This document shows, one piece after another, positions 1-12,500 of a DNA stretch of 64,000 bases (position 1 is the first letter of the stretch; each line of letters starts with the position of its first letter). Origin of the DNA: Acridotheres tristis. Its lineage: Eukaryota > Chordata > Aves > Passeriformes > Sturnidae. The notes beneath the pieces are model-generated. The model saw only the letters and a program-made list of their open reading frames with translations. It made no database searches and was not told the DNA's origin. The stretch lies in assembly GCA_037013685.1 (NCBI GenBank), contig CM072886.1, forward strand, positions 66,664,433 through 66,728,432, read 5' to 3'. Made by a program: the position numbers and the translations under genes.

Positions 1-2863
1 AATGCTAACACAGTGACTGGTGGAATCCCACCCTAAATGGGCTTGGGGAGCCCATAAGCCAATACTCCCTATATCCCACCTCCTCCTCTCCAAATTTCTG
101 TGCTCCTTTTTTAAACTAAACTCTTTCCCAAATTGGTTTTACAGTTTGCCCATGCAAAGGGAGATGTTGGCAAAGCTGAACACAAACAACATGGGGTGAG
201 GAGCAGGGCAGACAGGGAAACTATTTGCAGGGTATTTTGTCCCAGCCAGCCAATGCAGAAGCCAAGGATATAGAATTAAGCCAAAAGACTAACTTATGAG
301 GCTCAGGGTTAGATTTACTCTGTGAGTATTTCCGCTGCAATTGCTGCTGCTGCTCCCAGGAAGGAAGTGTGAGCACTGTCTAACTCCATCAGCCCTCAGC
401 TCCAAGGCAGGCCCATCTGGTGATGGATCTCTTTCAAACATGAAATAAATTTGGATGCATTTATGCTTTACCTAAAAATCATGCAGTACTTTCCAGAGCT
501 GAATGTTCAGTTGACTCTGAACCAGGCAGCATTTAGAGCTATGTTTATTTTAGTTGTTTGTCTTTGCAAATCAGCTCAGACTGAAGGCAGAGAAAGATCT
601 GCATGAATGATTGCAAACAAAAAACTGCTGATTTCCCCAAACTCTAGTTAATTGACCATCCACCAACTCTGTGGCCAGAAAAATAATTTTTAAAATAAAG
701 TTATTGAAATGACAACAAAGAACCTGCAACACAAATCTGCAGCAATGGCTGTCTTTTGGGAATCATTAGTATTCAGTTAGAATACTAAAGTCAGCAGAGC
801 AGGGCATACATGACCCTTGGACCTCACTTCATGTTGGCTGAGAGCCACCCAATTGTTGCACACTATAAACACTGCCTCCTCTTGCCTGGCACTGACAGGT
901 TTTCCCACGATGGGAAACAGCAGCAGCAAAAAATGTTTTCTGAGGGTTTCTCAAAGAAAGAAATTGAATCTGAAAACTGGAGTCCAAGTGGCAAGCCAAG
1001 GAAAGGTCTCTACAAAAAGTCATCTAGAAAAGATAGAAAAGCCTCTGTCTGAGGAGGAAGCCCTTTGCCCCGAGTGTCAAAGAGTATCTCTGAGGAAATG
1101 CCTGTCGAGTCTCTGAATGTGCCCACGGAATTTTTCTCTGTCGTATTATTACAATCTGGACTGCAATTTTATTGCTGTGTACAAACTAAATCCAAGATCT
1201 AAGATTCTGTTCCCTGTTGGTCTCTTGGCTGCTCACATAACAGGGATGAGGAGAGAACATAGAAGTGTCCCCATTTGCACTTCTTGTTTGAAGGCTGTAT
1301 TGTGAAGTCTAGACAATGGGGAAGATTAGTCTGCTCCAAAGATGTTGTATATTAAAGATAATCTTTGAGCAATGGCTGGTCTTGAGGGAGGGATATGAAG
1401 CCTCTGTCAGTGCCTGAGGAAGAGAAAGATGCTTAGTGTTCCACTGGAGACAAACCCTCACATTCATCTGCTGGCCCTGATCTCCGGGCTGATGATGCAA
1501 TACATGTTCCTCTTCAACTGCTGGAAGAAAAATGCAGTTTTGTGCAGTGACTGTGCTGGGGTTGTAACTACTTCTGAATTTACTGAGAAAAAATTGTTAA
1601 ATTGATGGGATACTATTTTTGAAACTGCTGCTTTCACTGTTTCAGGTAAGACTTTGCCCTGTAAAGTAAGGTCTCTGAGTAAGCCTGTGTACTTCAACCT
1701 AATGATTCCTTTTTTCTAAGGCAAAAGTTATTTCAGATGCCCCGGGGGCCAGAGAACATTGTTTTTGCTTGTCCTTACATGTCATAGATTACAGAAAGCT
1801 TCCCTATAAATTAAAGATGTGAGAGCAAACATCAAAAGCCATGACTACCATATGTGCCTCAGGAAGAGAACATGAGACATCAGGGGACATCTCTTTGATT
1901 TTCTTTTTCCCAACAGTTTTAAATCACTCCACAGTTTACAATTTCAGGGGTATTCCTGCAATGACTGAAAATACATAAAGATACTTCCTCTATGAAAATA
2001 GAGATATTTTCTCCCCACCCATTCAAAGTAGACTCAGATCTTCTCCCCTCCAGTTTCATGAGCATTGTAGCTGGCTTAGATTTCACAGGGAGCTTTTCTT
2101 CCTCTGAGTGTCTTAAGATATTTCTCTATTTGAGCTTCATAGCTTCACCATCCAGAAAGTGTGTCTAGCAAGTGCTCACCACACCAGGCAGTGATTAGAA
2201 ATTAGATAGCTTAATCCTCAGCCACGAACCAAATGGTGTGTATGAAAAGGAGAGGCATTACATACTCCACCAAGATGCCAGTCACTCAGGAAGTACACCA
2301 CCTTGCTTTATGCGCCCTTTTTTTCTAACTCAGGCTTTAATCACTCACTACATCTTTTTTAAAGCTTATAGGTCATTGCATGAGTCATGCCTTAGTTGAG
2401 GACTCCGTTCTCGAAGATGGATGCTGTTTCATCATGGCTGAAGCCAATCCAAATCCAGCTGGTTGCAGCTGGTTATGTTGTCAGGTGGTGGAGTGGTTCG
2501 AGGAATTGATCAGGCTAAAAATGAGTTTGGCAAAAAGTAAAAAAGTAATTTTAGTCTCCTTGAAGTGGCTTATTTTCTAGTTGCTATACTACTTATTGCT
2601 GGCACAAATTAAAAGGTAGGGAAATGGTCTACAAAGACAGAAAGTCTGGGTGATTGAGCAATATTCTTAATGTCAGTTAGACACAGACTGATTCCACACT
2701 GGCTGTTGGATAGGGATTTTTCAACAGTTGTGGGCAGAGAGTTTCTTTCTGAATGATGATAAAGGTGCAGTATTCTGTAGGGAAGCAGAACTAAAGGTCT
2801 TTATTCTTGACTCCATCAGTGAGAGCTGTAGGAATGTCATGGAGGTCTTCTGAAGAATGAAAG
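1..2863. other. Intergenic DNA, no supported gene
   Basis: A+T-rich non-coding sequence. I see no splice-bounded exon series, RNA gene or recognisable repeat here. The only ORF of note (817-1116, +) is discussed as a finding. Everything else open in this stretch is short and lacks protein-like composition. Confidence 0.6.
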
Positions 2864-3268
2864 CATAGAATCATAAAATCATAGAATGGTTTGGGTTGGA
2901 AGAGGCCTTAAAGATAATCTGGAGGGGCAGGGCCCCCTTCCACTAGGCCAGGTTGCTCAAAGCCCCATCCAGCTTGGCTTTGAACATTTTCAGGGATGGT
3001 GGCATCTTCTCTAGGCAACCTGTTCCAGGGTATCACCACCCTTAAAGTAAAGATTTTCTTAGTAATATCTTGTCTAAATCCACCTTTGTGGATTCATTGT
3101 AAAGCCATCACACCTTGTCCTATCACTCCATGCCCCAGCAAGAAGTCCCTCTGCAGCTCTCTTGCAGGTCCCCTTTGGTACTGGAAGGCTATTGTTTCCC
3201 CAGAGCCTTTTCTTCTCCAGGCTGAAAAACCCCAACTCTCTCAGCCTGTCTCCACTGTCCTGTCTTTA
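2864..3268 (-). repeat. CR1 LINE 3' fragment, reverse orientation
   Basis: The segment begins with the avian CR1 terminal signature in reverse complement ('catagaatcataaaatcata' followed by gaatggtttgggttggaag). It continues through the usual order of CR1 blocks: lines about lead-in 'ttgctcaaagccccatccag', 'caacctgttccaggg', 'cctcaccaccctt'-like text, 'ccttgtcctatcact', and 'ctccaggctgaa' near the far end. It is a 5'-truncated copy of about 400 bp carrying many substitutions, so it is old and immobile. The element's own sense strand is minus. An ORF at 2996-3274 is only a shadow of this repeat. Confidence 0.93.
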
Positions 3269-6200
3269 ACATGAATGATGCTCTGTTTGCAAAGTTCAGA
3301 GCAGAAATAGCCTTGAAATGTAAGTTCTGATCTTTTGTTCTACTCTGGGAGAGCTGGGACCATTCTACTCACTTTTCTAACTTCCTGAGCAAGCAAGCAT
3401 GGTGCACTGGGGAGCTCACAGCACAGACAGCAGCTTGCTGTAAGACAAATAGGCAGCAGAGCAGCTGGGGCTTGCTGACTCAGCTGTAGCAGCTCCGGTG
3501 CTTCCTCACATCCTGCTGCTTTGCATCCTCAGTGGTGGTGTCACAGCTTTCAATCACGGGCATGTCGCCTCCTGCAGTCATGAAAGGCAGAAAGGGAGAT
3601 TCACACGCAGACAGAGAGGCACACACGTGTCCCCTGTGCTGTGCACACGTACGGCTGCAGCATCCACAGCAGCAGGTGAATCCTGGCACTTGCACAGCAG
3701 CAGTGCCCTTGTGGCTCAGGCAGCTGCTCTGCCTCCAAGGAGGGATGTCCCTTGCGCTGCCACGGCAGATGTCAGACACGGCAATTTAGGGGTCAGGGTG
3801 CCACCGCAGCCCCAGCCAGGAGGTCATGAAAGAAAAGGCACAAAGCAAGGCCGCATCTGTTCTGAAACAAAGGACATCTGTCCCTGGCCCGAGCTCCTTT
3901 CTGGCGTGATTTCACAAGGACAAAGGCTCAGGTTGGCTGATACAAGGCTGGTACTCAATAAAACAAGCCGTAAGGTCTTAGGCTGTCCAAATGTGTGCTG
4001 ACAGTGAAACAGCACTCTGGCAGGAGTGAGGTTTTATTCTTCCATCTAAGGAAGTGGGTAGCACAAGATAGGGATCATCCTGTGCACTGCCTTTAAGCAC
4101 ACATCTGCCCATGTGTTAGGGTCTTTTTGCACTGTTTAAAACCTACACTGCTATCAGATTATAGACAACAGATGTTCTATTCAAGTAGTTTCATATACAA
4201 GAAGTTCTTTTGCTTCTTTAGAATTTGGGTTTATCCATTCCTTTCTCCAGGTTGTTAAATTTTACTTATAGTAACAACTTCTTTATTGAAAGGCTGCAAA
4301 CCACAGATGTGCATCTGCCTTCTGCATGAATGTGAGTCTTACAAGAGAAAATCTTTTAGAAAGGACAAATTTCAATAAAGTGTTTGGGAAAGAAGCTGAC
4401 CATAGCAAATTCTAATTATTAACTTGTTTATCATCATTGTTAAACAATATGCTGTACCTTCTTCCCTTCTCTGCTGGTGCCATTAGTGGCTGTAGTGCTT
4501 TTTAGCTGGGGAGAATCACAGCACAAAATTTTGTAGCTTAGTGTGAGTGTACATGAGCACACCAGTACAATGCAGTGGAGATTTAGTAGAACAGTATCAG
4601 GAAACCATAACAACCTCAGATTGCATTAACAAGATGAGTCTATTTAGTTGTTATATACCCACACGAAAAACAGAAGCAAATGACCATTAACATTTTATGA
4701 GCTTGTAACTTTTCCCTATGCATTCCTTTTTATGTTCAGCCCAAGCTACTGCATGCCTGTCTGTGAGGGTGTGGGGAACAGCCAGCAAAATCCTCACAGC
4801 TGGGCTGCTGCACAAGTACACAAACACGTGAGAACTCTTGAATACGTTTAGGCATTTAAGAAAACCCAAATCTATGGAAGCTTTTTACATGGTACTTATT
4901 AATTACATGCTGGCTCCACTGTGCTTGTACATGCTTGATAGTGTTAGGCAAAACAACATCGAAAAATTTTAGCCTGGTTTATAAAGCCCTGGAGATGTTG
5001 TACTCACTGTCCTGCAGGTAAAAGCCTCTGACTTTGCATCTCATACTGATAGTTGTTGAAACTGTTGGCTTTGCCTGGCTGATTTTCTTACCGCATCTAT
5101 GAAGAAAAAATAAAATAAAATGCATTCCTGGGAATGAAGACCAGAGGTACTCTACTCATTGAGTGGGAAATATGACTGAGAAAAAAAGGAAATATTTCAG
5201 AACTGTAACATTCTGTTTGATGGTTTGAAACTTTACACCTGCTGCTGCATCTGCTACATCCGCAGTTTTAACAGGGCAGTGTGAGGCCTAAAATTCGCCC
5301 TGGCATTGAGATGAAATCTGTATATCACAAAATACAGAGGTAAAAAAAGAAGATAGAAATTATTCTTGTGTATACAGGGGTATCCAGATAGAATTTTAAA
5401 TGTCCAGTAATGGTATATGAAACTGCAATGAGAGAATAGTTTTAAAAAATCTAATTTTCAACTGCTAACTGAAGATTTTCTTCTACAGAATAATTTGTTG
5501 CATACTGCCATTTGGTGGCTTTTGAAAATACAAAGTTTGCCCAGTTCCTGGCCATCTCTGACTAGAGGCATGGCCCTCAGCCAGTATAGGAGTATACTGA
5601 GTATAGGGGAAAGCAGAGCCCTCCTCCAGATCAAGTTTTCATCTGAACCCACTATCACTGGCAAAGGATGAGCTCCTTGAATGCTTTTACTGGCTCCTGC
5701 TTGGGAAGCTGCTCTTGAATTAAATTCAAGGCCTCCATAGATGTCAAAATGCTCCACCAGCAGATGAGATAAAGACAGCAATTTGGGTATAAAGCCATCA
5801 ATTTTGTCCTAAAGTAGCTTTTTAAAAGTTTGGGGGCCTGGGAAGAAAGTTTAAAATATCTATGTATGCTCTTGATGCTAGTGCCACCTTTATCAGTCTC
5901 AATATTGTTTTGTTCTTCAGTAGTTATAATGATGAATCAGATCTAGGAACTTACTCGTGTCAAAAATATCCTGATTTAAAACCTGGAGCAAAGTTACACT
6001 ACCTGAGGTTTGTTCAAACACGAGTTTCTAATCAGTGAGTGTCCTGGCACCACTGAAGGAGTGGTAAAGTAGTGGAATTGAATAGCTGTGAAAGGTACAG
6101 GAGCTGATGAAGGTTCACATCAGTACGGCCACTAAAGGAGATGTGCAGTAGCCATGGTCTGGGTGGATTGTAGATGCAATGTACGATGCAGAGGCAAGTA

Positions 6201-9064
6201 AAAAAATACATTGTTGGATTACTATTAATTAAGAAATATGGTGATAGGGCTCAAGCTTCTGCTACAGACCTGAGCAAATTATTCCACTGGAGATTTTTCA
6301 TTCCCCGAATGCCTCAAACACTCCAGTAGTTATATATAGCCAAAGGTTTTGGAAAGCTCCCATTTATGAGGAAAATGACAGTATTTAGCACGTACTGCTA
6401 CTAGGACTGGTACTCAGAGAAATAATAATACACAAAGTTGAAGAGATGTATTTTTAGGTAACAAATTCTTCAAGGAATCATCATTATCAAGTGCTCACTC
6501 AAAAGGACGAATATATGTTTATTTTGTCAGCAAAATAAGAAAAACTAGACTTGATTTTTTCTGGTTTTATACTGTGACTTGGCTACCCTCTCTGGCTATC
6601 TGAAACAAAATAAGAGGCATTGTTTATTTACTGGTTTAAAGCCAGTTTCTTGCACTGAACTTTCCTAAATCTTGTATTCTGAGGATCAGTACTTTGTAAT
6701 GTGTATTTTAGCCTATTGACATGTATTTTAGATTGTTGTTTCAAAAATAAGCATCTTAAGTAATCTCAGTAATGACTGAGAAAGATAAGAAGGTTCATCT
6801 CTTGCAAAATGTCATTCCTACTCTTCTTAATTAGCCTTAGCCCCAGCCAAGACTTGTGTCCAAGTTATACACCACACCCCAAAGAAATAGAAAGTTTTCA
6901 TAAGAGGAGAAGAATGCTTTGGGATCGCCAGAATAAAAGCTTCCAAAAATATCTTGGCGATTGAGTTATAAACAAAGACATTCTGTAATGGAGGGATAAA
7001 AGTCATTGGGATTAGTACCAGATCTTGCATGTTTGTAACTGTTAGGACTTCTCCAGTCCTGCAGTGGAGATGAACAAATTCTCCAGATGTGAACCGTGGG
7101 CATGAGGAGCCCAGAGATGTCCAGGCTTAGCCTTGGCCCTGGTCCTTGCTGCTCTCTCGTGTCTCTCCAGGCTCTGTAGCCAAATATGTCAGTTCCCTGA
7201 ATTGACACTGAGACTCGAAAGTCCCTGCTGGCTCCTGTAAAACCCTGTGCCCTAAAACAGGGTCAGGATGAAGCTGTATGGAAAAGGGATCATTTATTAA
7301 TGCTACAAATATCAAATAGAACCCACTGTTTCTCCACAGGACTTAGCATCTGAGTTATTTAAACAGCCTCTGGGTTTACCGTGACCAGAGAACGCTCCTT
7401 TGCATTGGATGAAGAAATTTGCAGTTCTCTTGCTCATTTCTTGACAGTTTTTTGATAATATGTTGAGCCATTTATTTTGTGGTAGAAAGTCTAAAAATGA
7501 ACACTGAAAATTCCTCAATAAAACCTAGCAATTTTAAAAATTGTCCCCCTGCCCTAAATCCTTCATCACTTACAGAGCAATGGGTGGTAGTCAAAAATAC
7601 TATTGTTGTTTTCTTGTTTTGTCATTAATAGATCTTTCTCTCTGCATTTTACTCTTTGGAAACTTTCCTGGTGGATATGACAGAAATTTGAAAGCTGTAA
7701 GTTTTATTTATTTATTTACCTACTTACTTTTCCATTAAGCTCCAGGAATGATCATTTGCTTTCCTCTGAGAAGTTGTTCATTGTATAACATTAATTATCC
7801 ATAGTTGTATAGACTGCCAACCCTCTAGTGGCACAGTGGCCCCTGTGGTAAATGGTGGAGAAGCCTCATCATAGTATACATTAGCAATATTTTAGTTAAG
7901 AACTTGTCAGCCTCCATTAAACTCCCCCATTATTCAGGATTTCTGAGCAATCTATAAATATTTGCTCTGGTACAAAAGAGCTCAGCTGAAGAGCTCCTAT
8001 TTTTAGCTAGAGGTTAGGTTTGGTTGTTTGTTGTTTTGGTTTTCATCTTCTTTTAATAGATGCTGTCAAGGTTAATGGAACCATAATGTGACCTCACTAT
8101 TTAATACTGTGTCTGTTTGCCCTGTGTGTGTATTTCTGTATATGTGACCATTCCCCTGACAAATGTGTCACAACGAGTCGCTTCAAAAGATGCAGACAGG
8201 ACAATAAAATTAATTGGCAGCTTGTACAAGACTGAATTCAGTAGTAGTCAGGCATAGTCTATCTTGTGTCCCAAGGTTTTGAACCTTTTTTTGAAAAAAA
8301 AAAAAGGCCCTGTAATTAATCCTCAATGCCTCTTTTGGGGCTTAATCGTGCAATGGGACGTGCCTACACTGCCCTAAATGCTCAGTGAAAAGTGTCATCA
8401 TCTCCTGCCCTGACCCAGCAAGGCACATCAGTGTGGTGGATAGCTCTTGTGACACATAGACCTGATGGGTTTGTCTTTTATTAAACGGTGTAGAAGTTTT
8501 CCTAATGAACACAGTGGTGGGATTTTCCTCCTGACTGTTCGTAGTGCAGCAAGTCTCCTAATGGAAGCAGTCAGAATTATCATCAATCATGGTGAACCTA
8601 ACTGAGCTCCACTGGCCTTATGAGGGGATTGGAGCAATTACTTTGAAGGACAAATCATGTCTCATAAAACTCCTCTGGTGAAGAATACTGCACATTTTGA
8701 TTGGTGTTTACTGGTGTTCATCTGCATAGCTAGTGTCATGTAGATACATAAAAGCACAAGGAGGGGAATGCCTCTTTGGGCCTTGCTCATCTGTCTCTAA
8801 ATTGGGAAACAGAGTAAGGGGCAGGCTTTTAGCTGTAAAATTTTGCATTGTCCATGTTGCATTCTACAGTATTTCACAAATACCTATTAAATCTAATATG
8901 GAAAAAAAAGTACTGCTTAGGTTTTGCCCTTGGGATATGAGAATGCCACAAATTAAGGTCACAGTTCATTCTAAATTTGGCTCATTTGGGCATATAGGGT
9001 AGAATAAAATCTTTGTTGACTCTTATGATTTCAGTGCACATGACACACCACGGACATGCCTGGG
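3269..9064. other. Intergenic DNA with one GC-richer patch
   Basis: Mostly A+T-rich sequence without a supported gene. The stretch 3430-4000 is richer in G+C than its flanks and holds a 167-codon ORF on the plus strand, described as a finding. An A12 run lies at about 8295-8306. I see no other repeat family or RNA gene that I can name. Confidence 0.5.
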
Positions 9065-9280
9065 GTTCTGTGTTGCCTTCAAGGGGCTCCAGTTACCCCT
9101 GGCTGACTCAACACAGTTCTGGGCTGTCTTCAGGGGTTCAGTTACTTCCAGTTGCCCCTAGATGCTCCTAGATGTGTTCCAAGAGTTCCCAGTTACCCAC
9201 AGTTTTCCCCACCCTCCCAAAAGGGTTCTAGCTTACCCTTAGGGGTTTTCAGTTGCCCCCAACAGAGTTCTGGGTTGTTA
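9065..9280. repeat. Degenerate minisatellite-like tract
   Basis: A motif close to 'cagttacccct' recurs at about 9089, 9138, 9148, 9188 and 9249. It is often preceded by 'aggggttc'-like sequence, and 'agttctgggctg'-like blocks occur at about 9114 and 9267. Spacing is irregular and copies are diverged, so this looks like an old tandem array that has decayed. An ORF at 9152-9334 only reads through it. Confidence 0.5.
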
Positions 9281-9354
9281 CCATGCTGCTTGTGGAAAAT
9301 TCTGACTTTGTATAAGGAAATTTTTCTACTGTGAAGGTGGACAAACACTGACAT

Positions 9355-9508
9355 GCATTCTTAGAGAAGCTGTACACTCTCTACCCTTGGGGATCTTCAA
9401 ACCACAGCTGCACAAGTCCCTGAGCAACTTGCTTTAACTACATCTGCTTTGAGCATGAGGTTGGACTGGAGGACTCTACAAGTCCTTTTCCAACTGGAAT
9501 CACTGCAT
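9355..9508 (+). repeat. CR1 LINE 3' fragment, forward orientation
   Basis: The text runs 'ggggatcttcaaaccacagc', then a 'tgagcatgaggttggactgg' block, then 'ccttttccaactggaatcac'. This is the order found near the 3' end of avian CR1, where the consensus reads gaggttggactagatgatct...ccttccaac. The terminal 8-bp repeats are degraded. It is short and strongly diverged, hence old. Confidence 0.7.
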
Positions 9509-12500
9509 GCTGATTTTGAAGGAAAGAAGTTATTTTGTTTATTTCAGTAATTTAATGGGACACCCTAGATCTTGTGATTGGAGTTAAAAATAGAGTTTGG
9601 AGTTTTCCCAACCTCCAATTGATCACATCTGTATTTCCAACTTCGCTTGCACAATAGGAGAGCAATTGCTTTCTTGGTATTATTTTAGATGGTGCCTGGC
9701 TGTGAGAGATAATAACAGTGACACAGCAGAAAATGATAATGAGATTGTCACATGTAGGAAATATTCAGTGGTTGTAACTTAGGTAATGGACAACCTTGAC
9801 CTTAGAAAATCTTCTTTTAAGTTCTTCTACCCTTGTTATTCCAAAGGAGCCAGTTCATCACAACCTTGCTGGAGTTCTGCAGCTCCACTGCTAACTGTGA
9901 AATTGTATCAGTGTATTTAACTGGAGCACAGGATAAGTGTAGTGAGCCCAGAAAATGCCAGACACTTGCAAAATAGCACGCTATTAAAACCATATGTATA
10001 GCAGCTTTTCACTGACAATTTGATTTGACTTCATAATTTTGTTAAAAGATGTAGGCTGGGTTTGTATCACTTTATTAAACGTGCCTGGGAATGGTCCAGC
10101 CAGTGGGGCCAGCTGGCATGGAACAGGCTGCATCTATGCTGGTGGACTGGCTTGGCCTGTGCTAGGTGGCTGCAAGCAAATTGCTGCTTGGGAGTGGTTC
10201 CTGGCAGAATCCCACTACCAAAACAGGTCCAGAAGCTGCTTGGGAAAGTTGGAGCAGGCTACATTCATGCCAAGGAACTCTCTCACAGTTTATTAGCATA
10301 GGTAACAGTGTTGGAGCACACAGGCCTGTTGTGGGCATGCTTGAATTTACTTTATATTCAAAGGCAGATGAGCTTTTGTGCTGCAAACAATTTGTATATT
10401 TTAGATAGCTCCAAAGGAAAAGACCTAGAAATAAATATTTCTTGGTGCCATTGTCATATGAACCAAACTGAGCATGAACCACAACCTTGGGCTGAAAAGT
10501 GCAAAAGGAAAACCCATGGCTGTTGTTCATCTTTGCAGTGTGTGAGTAGGGCAGTAACATAGGGGAGCATAAATCTAACCTACAAACGATGTACAATGGG
10601 AATTAACCTGGTCCAGTGAGGACAGTAACTATTCTTAAGGACTGCAGAACAGGAAATGGTGAAGTGAAGCAATTGTTTGAGTTGGCCATGAGGTATTTTT
10701 CTGTTCTGAGCTTCATTTCTGTTACAAATAGGGAAGAATTCCCACTGTGATGGCTTCAAAAAACAGCCTACAGAGAAGATCTGGCCAACAGTCAGAGAGT
10801 GTTGAGGACACTGTGGTGTAAAGGACACAAATCAGATGACAGTAGGAATCTCTGGGCTTGCCCCTCTTCCAGCTTGGAGAATATATCCATGCAAAACAGA
10901 ATCTCATCAGGAGATGATAAGCGTTTTTCCTGGAAGGACTCCTAGTATGGCAGATTGATAGTATCTGCTGTGGTTGCATTATGCTACCTTCAGAACTGAA
11001 GGAATCCTTCCTGGGGCTGTGGAAACAAAGTCATTGAAATGATTGCCAAGTAGAGCCATTTTGTTTTTCATTATGAGGTTATTTCTACACCTGGACTGAG
11101 AAAATATGTTCATGGTCTTTCACGAACTGTCTTTGAGAGCTTCTGTGCATGTCCAAGGATGCCCCTAGGGGAGGACTGCACAAACTTTGCTCCAGGGAAA
11201 CACTGTGGCCAGAAGACTACATAAAATAGTTTTGGCTGCTTGCAGGGGTTGCATCAGGGCTAATGTAGGATGCATCCTGGTCAGTGGCAAGCACCAGGGC
11301 TGCAAGGATGTACAGCCTGATGTCTGACAGGCCACACACCATGCTCTGCTCCTGCCTAAAGAAGGGAAATTCTATGGACTTGCAAAGGTTCATTGGTTCT
11401 GAAATATGAAAATAACTCCTCTGGAGCTGTTTTTCTGCCTGTTGAAATCAGTGCATAGGCTTTCACTTGACATCTCCATTTTTGCCTTAAGCTCAGGTTC
11501 AGGGACAGAAGAAATGTTACCATGATACAATGGAAGTCTCATGAACCTTAAAATTTATTTTCTGTCAACATCTTTTTGAGACTGGCATCAAATTATGACA
11601 CAGTTGTACAAGATATAACTTGGACAGAAGAGCCACATAGTGCTGCTGTGAAAGTCTTTTTTGGTAGATGTAGAAAGTGAGTTTAGTTACAATGTATGCT
11701 ATAATTCTTGTTATGGTTTTCTTTACAAGTTTTAAGCTGGTCCTCAAAAATTATCCATTTTCTCTCTGTTTTGTGGTAATTAATTTTAATTCCAATACCA
11801 CATTATATAGCTGAGACCACTGTCTCTGAAGAAAGGTGAATTGAAGCTGGCAGATGCAGAAAAGGGCAGTGAGAAAGATCAGCAGAACAGGGATCCTGCT
11901 TTGCAGTAGGAACTTGAAGGGAATGATTTGTTTAACCTTGCAGAACAAAAACAGAAATGGGATATGTTTGCTGTCTGGAAATGTATCAGGTGGGTAAATA
12001 CCAGAGAGGAGAAAAGGACCCATGGATGTCTTAGAATACAAATGACCAGGAATAAATTTAAACTAGAAATTACTACATGAGTTCTAGGCACTTGAACAGT
12101 AGCTCCACAAGTGGGATTTGTGACTGCTTTTAAGATGGATCTTGCTGAGGTGATGAATGGGAAAGGGTGGTGTGGGCTTGTGTATTACCAGTGGCCTGGA
12201 CTGAATGTTCTGGTAGATGCCTGCTCGTTCTGTCTTCCTGCCATTACTGTGCTGAAAAGTTGTCTTGGAGTGGCAGTGAGATAGACATCCAGCAGATTTC
12301 TTCCTTCTTCCTTCTTCCTTCTTCATCTGGAGTTTCTCTTCCTAATTTTAAATTATCTTTTGATATGGGTTGCAACATTTCCTAGTTTGAATGTTTGCCT
12401 TAGGGAAAATATCCTAATACTTCTAGAGATGGGCCTGATAAATTTTGAGTATAGCACACACCTGCTCCAGGGTAAGAAAAGCAGCAAGGACAAGCTGGGA

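Noticed and set aside
10162..10596. 144-codon minus-strand ORF with several open plus-strand frames
   Set aside because: Many frames are open at once in one slightly G+C-richer stretch, which argues for composition rather than coding.
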